Assembly (NCBI GenBank): GCA_024516035.1
Contig: CM044959.1
Location: forward strand, 16,003,441 to 16,067,440
Direction: 5' to 3'
DNA length: 64,000 bases
Origin: Bactericera cockerelli
Lineage: Eukaryota; Arthropoda; Insecta; Hemiptera; Triozidae
The translations under genes and the position numbers were made by a program. Positions 1 through 9,376 of this stretch are shown here, in pieces (the stretch's first letter is position 1; every line of letters starts with the position of its first letter). The notes under the pieces were generated by a model. The model searched no databases. It had not been told where the DNA came from and saw only the letters and a list, made by a program, of their open reading frames with translations.

Positions 1-72
1 CGGATAACAGAAACCTTAGGTTTCTGTGTGTCGTGTGAGGCAATAACTGACGCGTTACATTGGGTATTTATA

Positions 73-1140
73 TTATAAAATAATAATATGTGGTCTGACA
101 TTGTCATTGGTGTTGTTATATACATCAAGCGCTTGTATTATTGGGGACTTAAAAGTATAGTTGTCTTTACGGGGTATTTGAAATGGCTGTGCCCTGTTAT
201 CAGTCATTCTTAGTCGGGGGTCATTTGTTTTTCGGCACTGGAGTATTATCTGGTATATGTAAGGGCTGCAGAGTTTTCTGGTACTTACGTTTTGAATGAG
301 TTTAATCTGGTCATTTCGTCTCCTCCCCTCAAGTGATTGCATGGGGAGATTTTCAGTGAGCAGATCATACTCGATGTAGTTGGGGTACAATGGGTAGAAC
401 CCATTTAGTTTTTTAAATAAGTACCGGATGAATCGAGCTTGCACTCTTTCTAGCTCTTTAGAGTCAACTTTAGTGGTAGGGTTCCATACAACAGAACCAT
501 ACTCCAGTACTGAGCGAATGTATGATTGGTAAAGGAGCATTATTGCGTCAGGATCCTGGATATATTTGGAGTATCTTATTACCATTCCTAATTGTCTGTA
601 TGCTTTATTTTTGATCTCATAAATATGTGATTTGAAATTTAGGTTGGGTTCGAATTTTATGCCTAGGTCTTTGTATTGGTCAGTATATAGTATGGGGGTG
701 TTGTTTATGTAGTAGGTGGGTTTATGTGAGTGTCTTTTGTTTGTAAAGTTGATGGCAAAGCATTTATTGGGGTGGAAGTTTAAACCAATTTCTGTAAGCC
801 ATCCTGACACGGAATTTATATCTTCCTGTAAGAGATCACAATCTCTTGTGTCATGGATGGCTTTATATATTTTGAGATCATCAGCATACAGAAGGACCCG
901 GGAGTGATTTACTTTATTTATTATGTCATTGTATGTTAGGATAAAGAGCAGGCTACTAAACCTGCTACCTTGAACAACACCTGAGCGGGGTGTAATAGGT
1001 GGTGATGTAAAACCATGGTATCTGACGTACATTTTTCTATTTTGCAGATAACTAGAAAACATTCTGACGAGAGACGAGATACCATTTTTTGCCAGAGCAT
1101 TTAAAATTTGATTTTTTTTTGATTTTATTGATGATGACAA
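73..1140 (-). pseudogene. Outer LINE ORF2, C-terminal RT part
   Basis: About 350 codons are open to a stop at 73-75. The conserved order is the fingers/palm helix after motif A, motif B (GVVQGS), motif C (YADD at 877-888), then the C-terminal region typical of jockey/CR1 RTs (Y-I-R-S-V-L-E-Y-G and the E-R-V-Q-A-R-F helix). There is no endonuclease and no motif A here. Those lie at 12.4-14.3 kb, separated by the inner LINE and the BEL element. The apparent start at 1138-1140 is TTG and is not a real start; it is simply where the open frame emerges from the inner LINE's 3' end. The catalytic Asp pair is intact, so the piece was probably functional before it was interrupted. Confidence 0.85.
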
Positions 1141-1305
1141 TACATTGAAAATACATTTTTACAATAGGTACGTAAGATTAACTTAAATACTAAATAGATA
1201 ACATATTAACTCACATAACATGTCCTAAACTACCCACACTAAGAAAATCAGTGATTTTCTTGTTTTGTGGGATAGTTCTATTTTTCTCACTTGATTTAAC
1301 TTTAA

Positions 1306-1348
<43 letters not shown>

Positions 1349-1662
1349 TTCTCTCTCTTTGTCTCTCTTTCTTTCTTTGGTTTATTTTCTTTTTCTGTCT
1401 AATTTATTATTTATCTCGTTCTCACTTCCTTTTCTCATTCATTGTCTCCTTTTCTTTCTCTTATTCTCTTCCTTCCCCTCTTTTTCTTTCTCTCTTTTTT
1501 CGCTGTATAGTTTCTCTCTTTATGGCAAAAAAAAAAGTTAATAGATAAGCACATGTTATTATGTGCATGGATAATTTTGTAGGTTGGTACATACAATATA
1601 CCTCATAGAATATTACATGTATGTATAATTATTATAGTAAATATTTATGTCTACAATATTTC
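1141..1662 (-). other. 3' UTR of inner LINE with CT-rich tract
   Basis: This is non-coding sequence between the stop of the inner LINE ORF2 (1663) and the resumption of the outer LINE. It contains the pyrimidine-rich stretch at about 1300-1515 on the plus strand, so the RNA of this LINE would carry a GA-rich tract. No clean poly(A) tail is visible. The minus strand near 1105-1125 has an A-rich run that may be the degraded tail. Confidence 0.6.
1311..1346. repeat. (CT)18 microsatellite
   Basis: There are eighteen uninterrupted CT dinucleotides followed by imperfect pyrimidine-rich DNA to about 1515. It lies inside the 3' UTR of the inner LINE. A plus-strand open frame through it is only a product of the repeat. 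Confidence 0.95.
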
Positions 1663-1970
1663 TTATTTTTTACTCTGCACCTCTTTCAACCAGTCCCTGA
1701 GTTCGAGTTTAAATTTTTTACAGTCATCTTGGTTTTTTAATTTTGTTGGTAGCTCTTGATAGATTTTGATACCAAGATATTTTAATGATTTTTGGCCTTT
1801 TGATTTTTTACATTTTTCAATATTTATTTTTCTTTCTCTAAGTTGATGTTTAGTTTTCTTTTCTTTTACAAGTGATTCTTTGTTTTTATGTATGTAGTCA
1901 CAGATATTCTTTGTAAATAGATTATTTAGGTTTAGTATTTTAAGATTTTGGTAGAGTTTTACCGTTGGAT
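1663..1970 (-). pseudogene. Inner LINE ORF2, C-terminal end
   Basis: About 102 codons are open, read from the BEL insertion point to a stop at 1663. The sequence is Lys-rich and ends with a short helix (F-K-L-E-L-R-D-W-L) of the kind that closes many jockey-like LINE ORF2 proteins. It starts inside a codon pair that is duplicated at the other side of the BEL element (target duplication 1966-1970 and 10484-10488). The frame matches that of the piece ending at 10484, so this is the displaced tail of the same ORF. The Met codon that can be read upstream lies inside the LTR and is not a real start. Confidence 0.85.
1966..1970. other. Target-site duplication, left copy (TGGAT)
   Basis: TGGAT directly precedes the terminal TG of the left LTR and is repeated directly after the terminal CA of the right LTR. 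Five base pairs is a usual duplication length for BEL/Pao integrases. Confidence 0.95.
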
Positions 1971-2103
1971 TGTAGTAAATGCCACCATTTACCAAACCAA
2001 GTATGGGATCAGGTTAAATTGTCTAAGGGGTGAAACAGAATGTTGTCCTCCTTAGTCGCTATAAATCCAGTTGTGATGGACCTCTATTACTAAGTCCAAC
2101 TGT

Positions 2104-2207
2104 GGGACCTATGTCCATGTAAGGACCTATGTCCCTGTAAGGACCTATGTCCCTGTATGGACCTATGTCCCTGTATGGACCTATGTCCATGTATGGACCT
2201 ATGTCCT
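2104..2207. repeat. 18-bp tandem repeat in left LTR
   Basis: There are about six copies of a unit containing GGACCTATGTCC, with small changes between units. GGACCTATGTCC is itself an imperfect palindrome. The same block recurs at 9528-9631 in the other LTR. Confidence 0.9.
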
Positions 2208-2209
2208 CT

Positions 2210-2239
2210 CCCATGATAGAACCTATATTCTATCATGGG
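2210..2239. repeat. Perfect hairpin in left LTR
   Basis: Two 12-nt arms (CCCATGATAGAA and its complement) are separated by a 6-nt loop, CCTATA. The hairpin is conserved in the right LTR at 9634-9663. Its position between two tandem arrays suggests an LTR transcription or RNA-processing element, but no function can be shown. Confidence 0.85.
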
Positions 2240-2326
2240 TTTTAGGGCCTATGCCCCAGACGGTCTCCAACCTCCCCTTACAACCGTCCCTGTCCTCCTA
2301 AATCGAACCCTATGGTCCAGGACTAT

Positions 2327-3009
2327 AAGTGGCGCCCTATGGCCCACGTCTATACTAAGTGGCGCCCTATGGCCCACGTCTATACTAAGTGGCACCCTAT
2401 GGCCCACGTCTATACTATGTGGCACCCCACGGCCCACGTCTATCCTATGTGGCACCCCACGGCCCACGGCTATACTATGTGGCACCCCACGGCCCACGGC
2501 TATACTATGTGGCACCCCACGGCCCACGTCTATACTATGTGGCACCCCACGGCCCACGTCTATACTATGTGGCACCCCACGGCCCACGGCTATACTATGT
2601 GGCACCCCACGGCCCACGTCTATACTATGTGGCACCCCACGGCCCACGGCTATACTATGTGGCACCCCACGGCCCACGGCTATACTATGTGGCACCCCAC
2701 GGCCCACGGCTATACTATGTGGCTCCCCACGGCCCACGGCTATACTATGTGGCACCCCACGGCCCACGGCTATACTATGTGGCACCCCACGGCTATACTA
2801 TATGGCACCCCACGGCCCACGTCTATACTATGTGGCACCCCACGGCCCACGGTTACACTATGTGGCACCCCACGGCCCACGGCTATACTATGTGGCACCC
2901 CACGGCCCACGGTTACACTATGTGGCACCCTATGGCCCACGTCTATACTATGTGGAACCCCACGGCCCACGGCTATACTATGTGGCACCCCACGGCCCAC
3001 GGCTATACT
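2327..3009. repeat. 30-bp minisatellite filling the left LTR
   Basis: The array has about 23 units built on GGCCCACGGCTATACTATGT plus GGCACCCCAC. The first three units have variants ending in CTAAG, and a few have GTCTATAC in place of GGCTATAC. One unit has lost 7 bp compared with the right LTR. It makes up over 60 percent of the LTR. Confidence 0.95.
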
Positions 3010-3052
3010 ATACACACTGACAGACAGACTATGTATTTCGCCCTTGGCGACA

Positions 3053-3060
3053 CTCCCCCG
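3053..3060 (-). promoter_or_regulatory. Polypurine tract of BEL/Pao element
   Basis: On the minus strand CGGGGGAG lies directly against the first TG of the 3' LTR, where plus-strand DNA priming occurs in LTR elements. It is short, so the assignment rests mainly on position. Confidence 0.6.
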
Positions 3061-3560
3061 CGAGGAAAATAAGCAATACTATACTAGTGGTGCTTTGTGT
3101 CTAGTGTATTTACACTCATCAAGGCTTATAACATAACTATTTATGTGAGCTTGAGATTTACTCTGGAACAGAAGAAATCTATATGATTAGTAGATGGTAA
3201 TGATTATTTATCTATGGTTACATACTTCGTGTTTATATGCATGTACAAAGTCAAAACGCTCCGTTTTGAAACTTTCACAATAACAAATCAAATTTTATTG
3301 AACTAATAAATTATAGTATCAAAATGTAAGGAACTAAAAGTTGCTTTCAACTTATTTCACCACCTGTGAACTAATAATACTAAGAACATATTGAGACTAT
3401 TTCTCAATATACAGTCTGTCCCAATGTTTCACCAACGAAAGGGAAGATTCAGAAATATTAAATAAACTATGTACAACATAACTAAATAAAATAAGTCTTT
3501 TCTTTGCTAAGTATGGAGCTATCCATAAATTACGAGATCCATGTTAATAAGTTTCTAAAC
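3061..3560 (-). other. Non-coding 3' internal region of BEL/Pao
   Basis: This is about 500 bp of AT-rich DNA between the pol stop and the polypurine tract. There is no env-like or other ORF of note. Such short 3' untranslated stretches are normal in BEL/Pao elements. Confidence 0.75.
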
Positions 3561-6500
3561 TTATTTTCTATGTACAATTTTGTTTATTATAGAAAATGTT
3601 AGACATCGTCTAATATTCTCTTTTGCTATTTCAGCGGCCTTGCGTACTGGGCGGCTAGAATCGCGAAGAGAAACCTGACAACTGTTTCTTTCACCAATTC
3701 CAACGTCTCTGTTAGAACCTGTTGATTTTTTTATGTCTTTGTCCATCTGTAGTGACTCTGTAGACTGTTCTGGGTCTTCAGACTGAAAATTTGCGTCCTT
3801 TTCTATCTGCAGATCTTCAGATATCTCAAGCGGATAGAGTTGAGATATCGAGCGAGTAATGGTATTTCCATTGGACATTCTAACACGAGCAGTTCTCGTG
3901 AACCCATCCTTACTAGGGACCAATTCTGATATTCGTCCGACACGCCAATAACATCTACTAAGTTGGCTCTCCTTCACTTGGACTACGTCACCCACTGAGG
4001 GTAATCGGTCGGATAAAACCCTTGGTTGTTTATGTGGCTTCAAGCCACGTTCTGCAAGACTTGTCAGATATTGGTCGACAAACATTGATTGGAATTGACT
4101 AAATGCTGCTTGGCTTTTCCTCCAGCTGCTGACTAAAGCTGTTCTTGTAGCCGTCATTGGGTTCAAGGATAAATCTCCTGGTATATCAAGAACTATAGGA
4201 GATACTGGACTGAGGAAATCTGATGGAGTTAACACGTGTTCTAAGTCAGTACCTACGACTGTTAAAGGACGTGTATTTAAAACACACTCCACTTCTTTGA
4301 CAACGGTAGTGAGTTGATTGTTGGACAGGAGTGTTCTGTCGAGAGAACGACGGAGACAATGCTTGACCAGTCCTACTAGTCTTTCATAAAATCCTCCCTG
4401 CCAGGGGGACAGTTCGGCTATAAAACGCCATTGAATGTTCTTTTGTTCACAGAACGAAGACTTTAGAATATCTGCAGATAACTTAAACTGCAAGGCATTG
4501 TCTGATACAATGACAACTGGAAAACCTCGAGCTGCGGTAAATCGTCTCAGGCAAAGAAGAAACTCTTCAGAGGACATGTCTTGAACAAGTTCAAGGTGAA
4601 TGGCGCGCGTTGCCATGCACGTAAAGATAACACACCATCTTTTCTGACTGGTTCCTTCGTGCAAAACGGTCAGAGGTCCGAGATAATCTAGACCAGTATA
4701 CGTGAAAGGAGGACACGTTTTCACTCTCTCTTTAGGAAGGGGAGGCATGTCTGGCATTTTATATGGCCCTCCGCCATATTTTACACAGACTTCGCATTTC
4801 TTTATTACTTTTGACACTTGACTTCGGCCCATAGGCACCCAGTACTTCTTTCTTAGTAATGACAGAGTATGAGTTACTCCCACATGATAATTTTCTTCAT
4901 GTATTTTCTTTATAGTGTTATAAGTAAAGGGCGAGTCTCTAGGTAAAAGTATGGGTAACTTTTGTTCATAGGGTATATCTGAGTTTTGCAATTTGGCATT
5001 GCAACGGAGTAATCCAGATTTGTCGATAAACAGACGTAACGATTTGGTCAAATGTGTACTTGCACCCGACATTTCTTGGGGAAAGTGTTTTGACTGTAGG
5101 CTTTGTAGGTCGAACTCTAAACTATTGCTAGAAGAACCCTTTTCAACTAGATTGGTGTCACCTGACACTTTACTAATGTCGCCTGACATTGGATTAGTGT
5201 CACCTGACACTTGGCTTGTATTGCCTGACACTTGGCGAGTGTCGCCTGACACTTGACTATTGTCGCCTGACACTTGACTATTGTCGCCTGACACTTGACT
5301 ATTGTCGCCTGACACTTGGCTAGTGTCGCCTGACACTTGACTATTGTCGCCTGACACTTGACTAGTGTCGCCTGACACTTGACTATTGTCACCTGACACT
5401 TGACTAGCGATGAATGTGATACTTGAGAGCTGATTTTCACAATTAGGACCATTGTTAAAAGACTCTGCTAGGAAATCTTCTTCTAAGTTGCCTTGTCTTA
5501 GGAAGGGTGGACCTTTTGTCCAAAGAGCAGGAAGTCCGTACATTGCCGAGTCAGCTCTAGTAGCCGCATCGGCGGGATTCACTTTTGACGGAACATATCT
5601 AAACTGAATCTGCTCAGCAGATCTAATTTCTGCAATTCTACGAGCTACAAATGGCGGAAGAAGATGGTTGGATTTTATCCACGCAAGGACTATCTGACTA
5701 TCAGTCCAAAGAAATATAAGCACGTTTTCAAGATTCAGTGTTTTCTTGACGTATGCAACCAATCGCACACCGATCAATACACCCAGTAGCTCAAGTTTGG
5801 GTATAGTTATGTGATCACGCTGTCGTAGCGGCGTTAATCGTGATCTAGACATTACAAAACTTAAACTGCACTCATCACCTAACGTGATTCTCAAGTACAC
5901 TACTGCAGCGTATGCATCCAGCGATGCATCTGTAAAGCAATGAAGCTGATAACTAATATTATTTGAATCTAATTCCCCAGGAGGTTTAACGAACTTTCTG
6001 GGCAACTCTACGTTTTCTACAGTCTTCAGAATTTGGACACATTTAGACCATTCTTCAAGACGCTTTTGAGCGATTACATCGTCCCACTTACATTTATCTT
6101 TCCAGAGCTCTTGGTGAAGTAATCTGGCTGGTAGGGTTAATGGAGCAATGAATCCACACGGATCAAACACAGAAGCAACTATGCGGAGAGTGTCACGTTT
6201 TGTGGACACCGGCTTATCTAAACGGTTCACATCGACTGCAGTTCTCAGAGTGTCATCATTTCTGTTCCACTCTAAACCAAGAACAGAAATGGTCTCCTTC
6301 GAGCTTTTCTTTTCAGCAGGTATCAAGTCCATAAAACTCTGACTATTTGAGTTCCATTCTCTAATATTCATCGACAACTCATTAAAAATTGAATTTCCCA
6401 CTGAGAAAATTGCTTTAGCTTCTTCTAAGGTCTGTACACTACGCAAGAAGTTGTCAACATAAAGACTGTCTGAAATCAGCTTTGCCTCAAGGCTTCCTTG

Positions 6501-7808
6501 TCGACAAAGATGATACTTTAGCGTGGCAGCTAGAATGAAAGGACTGGAGACAATACCAAACGGCACGCGTGTGAAACGGAAGTGTATGATATTGTCTGGA
6601 TTGACACCGCCATATGCGTCTTTCAACCACAGAAATCTAGTGACATCGCGATCTTCAAGTTGAAGCCCAACTTGTAAAAATGCTTTCTCGATATCTGCTA
6701 CGAGGGCAATGTCGTATAATCTAAATAGCATGAGGAATCCAACTAAATCGTCCAACATGCGCGGACCTTTGAAAAGGTAATCATTTAGACTGTGGCTACC
6801 ACGTGTCTTGGCTGATGCATCGTAAACTACTCTAAGTTTTGTAGTTTTTCCCTCTTGAATCACGCAATGGTGAGGAAGATAATGCACTGGATGCGGCGGA
6901 AATCCGGCATGATGATCAACTACTTCTATGACTCCTAGTCGTAACTGATCCTGTAGGACCTGGTCGTAAAGTTCAAGGGTTTGATGATCAAGTCTCTTTA
7001 CCAGACTAGTTAGACGTCCAGTAGCTAAGCCCAAATTCGGAGGGAGTTCAGCCGGATATTGTATCCACGGCCACTTTACATGATAACGACCTTCTTTGAA
7101 TATCGTTGTTCTGTTGAAGAAATCTATTATTTCATCTTGGTGCAGAATCTTGGGCGAGTCCCGGATCCCGATTGCTTCTAATTCCCACAGCTCTTTGATG
7201 TTGTCATCATTAAGAGGTGGATCAGGTACTACAAACTGAGATGTGGAGTCATTAACTCCTGACACATAGGTAAGAAAAGACAAAGTCCGATCAGGAAATT
7301 TGTCAAACTGTTGACCACATACAATCCAACCTAGTTTGGACTGAACCAGATATAAACTATCTTTAACATGTTTTATTTGTCCTGTGACAAAGGAATAGTA
7401 TTGATCACTTCCGATCAAGACATCAGCAGGCGTGTCAACCTCTGTATCACGGGCAAAGTCTATATCAGGAAACTGCCTCTGAATTTGCTGTTTTAACACA
7501 AAGTTGGATGCGAGGGGTCCCGTTATTTTGGGCACCGCATAGGCTGAGATTTCCAGTACTGAATCATTTTTTAAATCTATCTTGATAGGCACAAGAGAAG
7601 TCTTGAACGTCTTCGGTTTCATACAACCAAATGTGTAAACGGTCAAATCTATTTCATTGGCCGAATCTTCACTAGAAAACATCATTAGCTTGGCTAAAGA
7701 GTTTGTCACATAACTCCTCTGACTACCTGTATCAAATATGATACGAATGTTCTTCTCTCCCTCTGTTGTCTTTGCGCAAGCAACAGCTGTAGGGAGAATT
7801 GCCTCATG
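3561..7808 (-). CDS. BEL/Pao Pol: protease, reverse transcriptase, RNase H, integrase
   Basis: There are 1415 codons in frame with gag after a UGA. Residues are numbered from the first codon after it. The aspartic protease motif FDTGS has its Asp at about 26. In the RT, the motif A Asp is at about 372 (V-A-D-I-E-K-A-F) and motif C is YVDN at about 450-453. RNase H has F-T-D at about 627, K-L-E at about 673 and W-T-D-S at about 703. A tandem SQVSGD region spans about 802-885. Integrase has zinc ligands H970, H975, C1005 and C1008, and D,D,E at about 1041, 1103 and 1142. A DUF5641-like domain lies near 1270-1330. All catalytic residues are present, though motif C has Asn where many families have a second Asp. 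There is no AUG before the protease; the GTG at 7707-7709 follows the DTG motif and cannot be the start. Expression therefore needs passage through the UGA, or this copy has lost a sense codon. No frameshift was seen. Confidence 0.93.
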   Translation of the reverse strand, partial: HEAILPTAVACAKTTEGEKNIRIIFDTGSQRSYVTNSLAKLMMFSSEDSANEIDLTVYTFGCMKPKTFKTSLVPIKIDLKNDSVLEISAYAVPKITGPLASNFVLKQQIQRQFPDIDFARDTEVDTPADVLIGSDQYYSFVTGQIKHVKDSLYLVQSKLGWIVCGQQFDKFPDRTLSFLTYVSGVNDSTSQFVVPDPPLNDDNIKELWELEAIGIRDSPKILHQDEIIDFFNRTTIFKEGRYHVKWPWIQYPAELPPNLGLATGRLTSLVKRLDHQTLELYDQVLQDQLRLGVIEVVDHHAGFPPHPVHYLPHHCVIQEGKTTKLRVVYDASAKTRGSHSLNDYLFKGPRMLDDLVGFLMLFRLYDIALVADIEKAFLQVGLQLEDRDVTRFLWLKDAYGGVNPDNIIHFRFTRVPFGIVSSPFILAATLKYHLCRQGSLEAKLISDSLYVDNFLRSVQTLEEAKAIFSVGNSIFNELSMNIREWNSNSQSFMDLIPAEKKSSKETISVLGLEWNRNDDTLRTAVDVNRLDKPVSTKRDTLRIVASVFDPCGFIAPLTLPARLLHQELWKDKCKWDDVIAQKRLEEWSKCVQILKTVENVELPRKFVKPPGELDSNNISYQLHCFTDASLDAYAAVVYLRITLGDECSLSFVMSRSRLTPLRQRDHITIPKLELLGVLIGVRLVAYVKKTLNLENVLIFLWTDSQIVLAWIKSNHLLPPFVARRIAEIRSAEQIQFRYVPSKVNPADAATRADSAMYGLPALWTKGPPFLRQGNLEEDFLAESFNNGPNCENQLSSITFIASQVSGDNSQVSGDTSQVSGDNSQVSGDTSQVSGDNSQVSGDNSQVSGDNSQVSGDTRQVSGNTSQVSGDTNPMSGDISKVSGDTNLVEKGSSSNSLEFDLQSLQSKHFPQEMSGASTHLTKSLRLFIDKSGLLRCNAKLQNSDIPYEQKLPILLPRDSPFTYNTIKKIHEENYHVGVTHTLSLLRKKYWVPMGRSQVSKVIKKCEVCVKYGGGPYKMPDMPPLPKERVKTCPPFTYTGLDYLGPLTVLHEGTSQKRWCVIFTCMATRAIHLELVQDMSSEEFLLCLRRFTAARGFPVVIVSDNALQFKLSADILKSSFCEQKNIQWRFIAELSPWQGGFYERLVGLVKHCLRRSLDRTLLSNNQLTTVVKEVECVLNTRPLTVVGTDLEHVLTPSDFLSPVSPIVLDIPGDLSLNPMTATRTALVSSWRKSQAAFSQFQSMFVDQYLTSLAERGLKPHKQPRVLSDRLPSVGDVVQVKESQLSRCYWRVGRISELVPSKDGFTRTARVRMSNGNTITRSISQLYPLEISEDLQIEKDANFQSEDPEQSTESLQMDKDIKKSTGSNRDVGIGERNSCQVSLRDSSRPVRKAAEIAKENIRRCLTFSIINKIVHRK
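5124..5405. repeat. 21-bp coding minisatellite in pol
   Basis: There are twelve tandem 7-residue units of the form SQVSGDN or SQVSGDT, the last ones diverged. They lie between RNase H and the integrase zinc finger. They are in frame, hydrophilic and low in complexity, so they probably form a flexible linker. Repeat number could vary between copies of the element. This is not a usual feature of BEL/Pao polyproteins as I know them. Confidence 0.9.
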
Positions 7809-7811
7809 TCA
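7809..7811 (-). other. In-frame UGA between gag and pol
   Basis: The minus strand reads GCA TGA CAT GAG. Frame positions before and after are identical, with gag codons upstream and an open frame into the protease downstream. UGA followed by C is a leaky context in many eukaryotes. BEL/Pao elements usually encode one uninterrupted gag-pol, so this is either a readthrough signal or a recent nonsense mutation. Confidence 0.9.
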
Positions 7812-9236
7812 TGCTAAGGCAAGCATGTTGTTCGTTTGGGTCATGTGATTAGGACAAATGCTCCTGTTGTGATCTCCATAGACATCGCAATGGAAACATT
7901 TACGTTTATACGTACAATTTTCTGCCATATGACCACTACGTAAACATATGAAACATAACTTCTCTTTCAGCAAGATACGTTTCCGCGTATCAAGGGTTGA
8001 CGCTTCTTTGCACTCGTCATTGTAATGGTCTGCTTTACAGTAAACGCACTCCAGCTTCTTTCTCTTTGGCTTGGGTGACGGCTTTCTGTCATTACGTCGC
8101 TTATTTGACTGTGAATGACCTGAAAATTTTGAGCTAGAAACAAATGGATGAGATTTGTTGTGAGCTAAAGAATGTCTGGAGCTGGATATTTGTCGCTGTC
8201 GGTGTTCACTACGACCACCTTTGCGAGGATTTTTATCAAATCCTTTGGATATGAATTTGCGAGTTTCAACTGATGCGACTAATGCATCGGTCGTAAATGC
8301 ATCTCTATTTTCCGACTGAATGTCGACTGAACCACCCATTGAAAAGGAATTTTCTCTCGCGGAGAGTATTTTCTCTAATGACTCTCGCAACGTCTTTACG
8401 GAGTATCCTTGGGTTTCCATATCCATCCTCAATTCATATATTATCTCATGAGGGAATTTTTCCATGATTGTGGTTCGAAGCTGATTGTGATTTACATCTT
8501 CACCTAAGATTTCCAGCGTTCGCAAGTGTCGTTCAACTGTATCAAGAACACGTCGACAATCAACTGTCGTATTCTTTGACACGGGAACTCGACCTAGTGC
8601 CGCATAATGCGCGTCTACAATCAGGTTTGGTTTACCAAATCTCTCGTTCAGTTTTTGAACAGCAACTTTGTAGTTTGCGTTCGTCAACTCTAAACCGTGA
8701 ATTGCTTGTTTTGCGCTACCTTCCAGGCAACCCACAAGATATGCCAATTTATCTCCGTCAGGAATGTCAACCCTACGGTCCACAACTGACGTGAATCTGT
8801 CCCAAAATTCTGTCCATTTGAGGATGTCTCCACTAAAGCTAGCTAATTGGAGTTTGGGAAGATGATTTCCTGAGAAAGTACTTGTGGATGGTTGGCTAGC
8901 AGTTGGTTCAACATGTGAAACCTGTGTTGAGGTTTTGAGATATACATCTAGCTCAACTAGAAGATCTTCAGACTCTATTTGTAACTGATTTACTGCATCA
9001 ATTTGGGAGATCAGTTCATCCCCAGCAGATCCGCTTGGAGTGTTGCTAATAGCAGTGTATACTTCTTGAACAAGTCGTTCATTTGATTTTCTTAACTTCT
9101 CAATTTCAATAACTGCTGCTTGTTTGGGAGTGTCACCCGACGACAAGCTTTCTTTGATCTGCTTGCATGCTGTCATGCATTTGGTCACATGTTCGGCCAG
9201 AGACGAAAGCCTTCTGGCCAACAAAACACTATCCAT
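7809..9236 (-). CDS. BEL/Pao Gag with DUF1759-like domain and three zinc knuckles
   Basis: The protein has 475 codons from the first ATG at 9234-9236 to UGA at 7809-7811. An in-frame TAA lies shortly upstream, so this ATG is the likely start. Roughly residues 1-110 are helical and charged. Roughly 128-260 match the DUF1759 retrotransposon gag pattern (L-A-S-F-S-G-D, then W-x2-F-W-D-x-F). A basic Ser/Lys/Arg-rich stretch follows. The C-terminus has three Cys-His knuckles at about 397-409 (CX2CX3HX4C), 428-441 (CX2CX4HX4C) and 447-461 (CX2CX5HX4C), which would bind the element's RNA. The product would build the virus-like particle in the cytoplasm. It is upstream of pol in the same frame. Confidence 0.92.
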   Translation of the reverse strand: MDSVLLARRLSSLAEHVTKCMTACKQIKESLSSGDTPKQAAVIEIEKLRKSNERLVQEVYTAISNTPSGSAGDELISQIDAVNQLQIESEDLLVELDVYLKTSTQVSHVEPTASQPSTSTFSGNHLPKLQLASFSGDILKWTEFWDRFTSVVDRRVDIPDGDKLAYLVGCLEGSAKQAIHGLELTNANYKVAVQKLNERFGKPNLIVDAHYAALGRVPVSKNTTVDCRRVLDTVERHLRTLEILGEDVNHNQLRTTIMEKFPHEIIYELRMDMETQGYSVKTLRESLEKILSARENSFSMGGSVDIQSENRDAFTTDALVASVETRKFISKGFDKNPRKGGRSEHRQRQISSSRHSLAHNKSHPFVSSSKFSGHSQSNKRRNDRKPSPKPKRKKLECVYCKADHYNDECKEASTLDTRKRILLKEKLCFICLRSGHMAENCTYKRKCFHCDVYGDHNRSICPNHMTQTNNMLALA

Positions 9237-9376
9237 CTTGGGTTTTCTGTAAAAGTCTTTCAATTTTTAAGTTTGAACTATAAGACCTGAAACATACAGA
9301 AACAAACTGCTTGCGGAGCTCTCACCAGAGCTGCCAAGCACCGGATTCGACTATGTAGGACAACATCTGTGAAGGT
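9237..9376 (-). other. 5' leader of BEL/Pao internal region
   Basis: This is about 140 bp between the primer binding site and the gag ATG, presumably with packaging signals. No ORF or clear structure was identified. Confidence 0.6.

Larger units (their letters stand above)
1971..3052 (-). repeat. 3' LTR of the BEL/Pao element (left copy)
   Basis: The 1082-bp LTR is bounded by TG and CA as read on the plus strand. It contains an 18-bp tandem block, a 30-nt hairpin and a 683-bp minisatellite of 30-bp units. It differs from the right LTR by loss of 7 bp at about 2792; I saw no substitutions. Both 18 and 30 are multiples of three, so long open frames appear in several frames on both strands. They are repeat artefacts, not genes. 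Confidence 0.95.

Noticed and set aside
2235..3136. Long open frames on both strands (W-H-P-T-A-H-V-Y-T-M, L-C-G-T-P-R-P-T and similar)
   Set aside because: They are the 30-bp LTR minisatellite read in several frames. The same frames recur in the other LTR, and there is no independent coding signal.
3053..3560. Possible env gene of the BEL/Pao element
   Set aside because: No open frame of useful length between pol and the 3' LTR.
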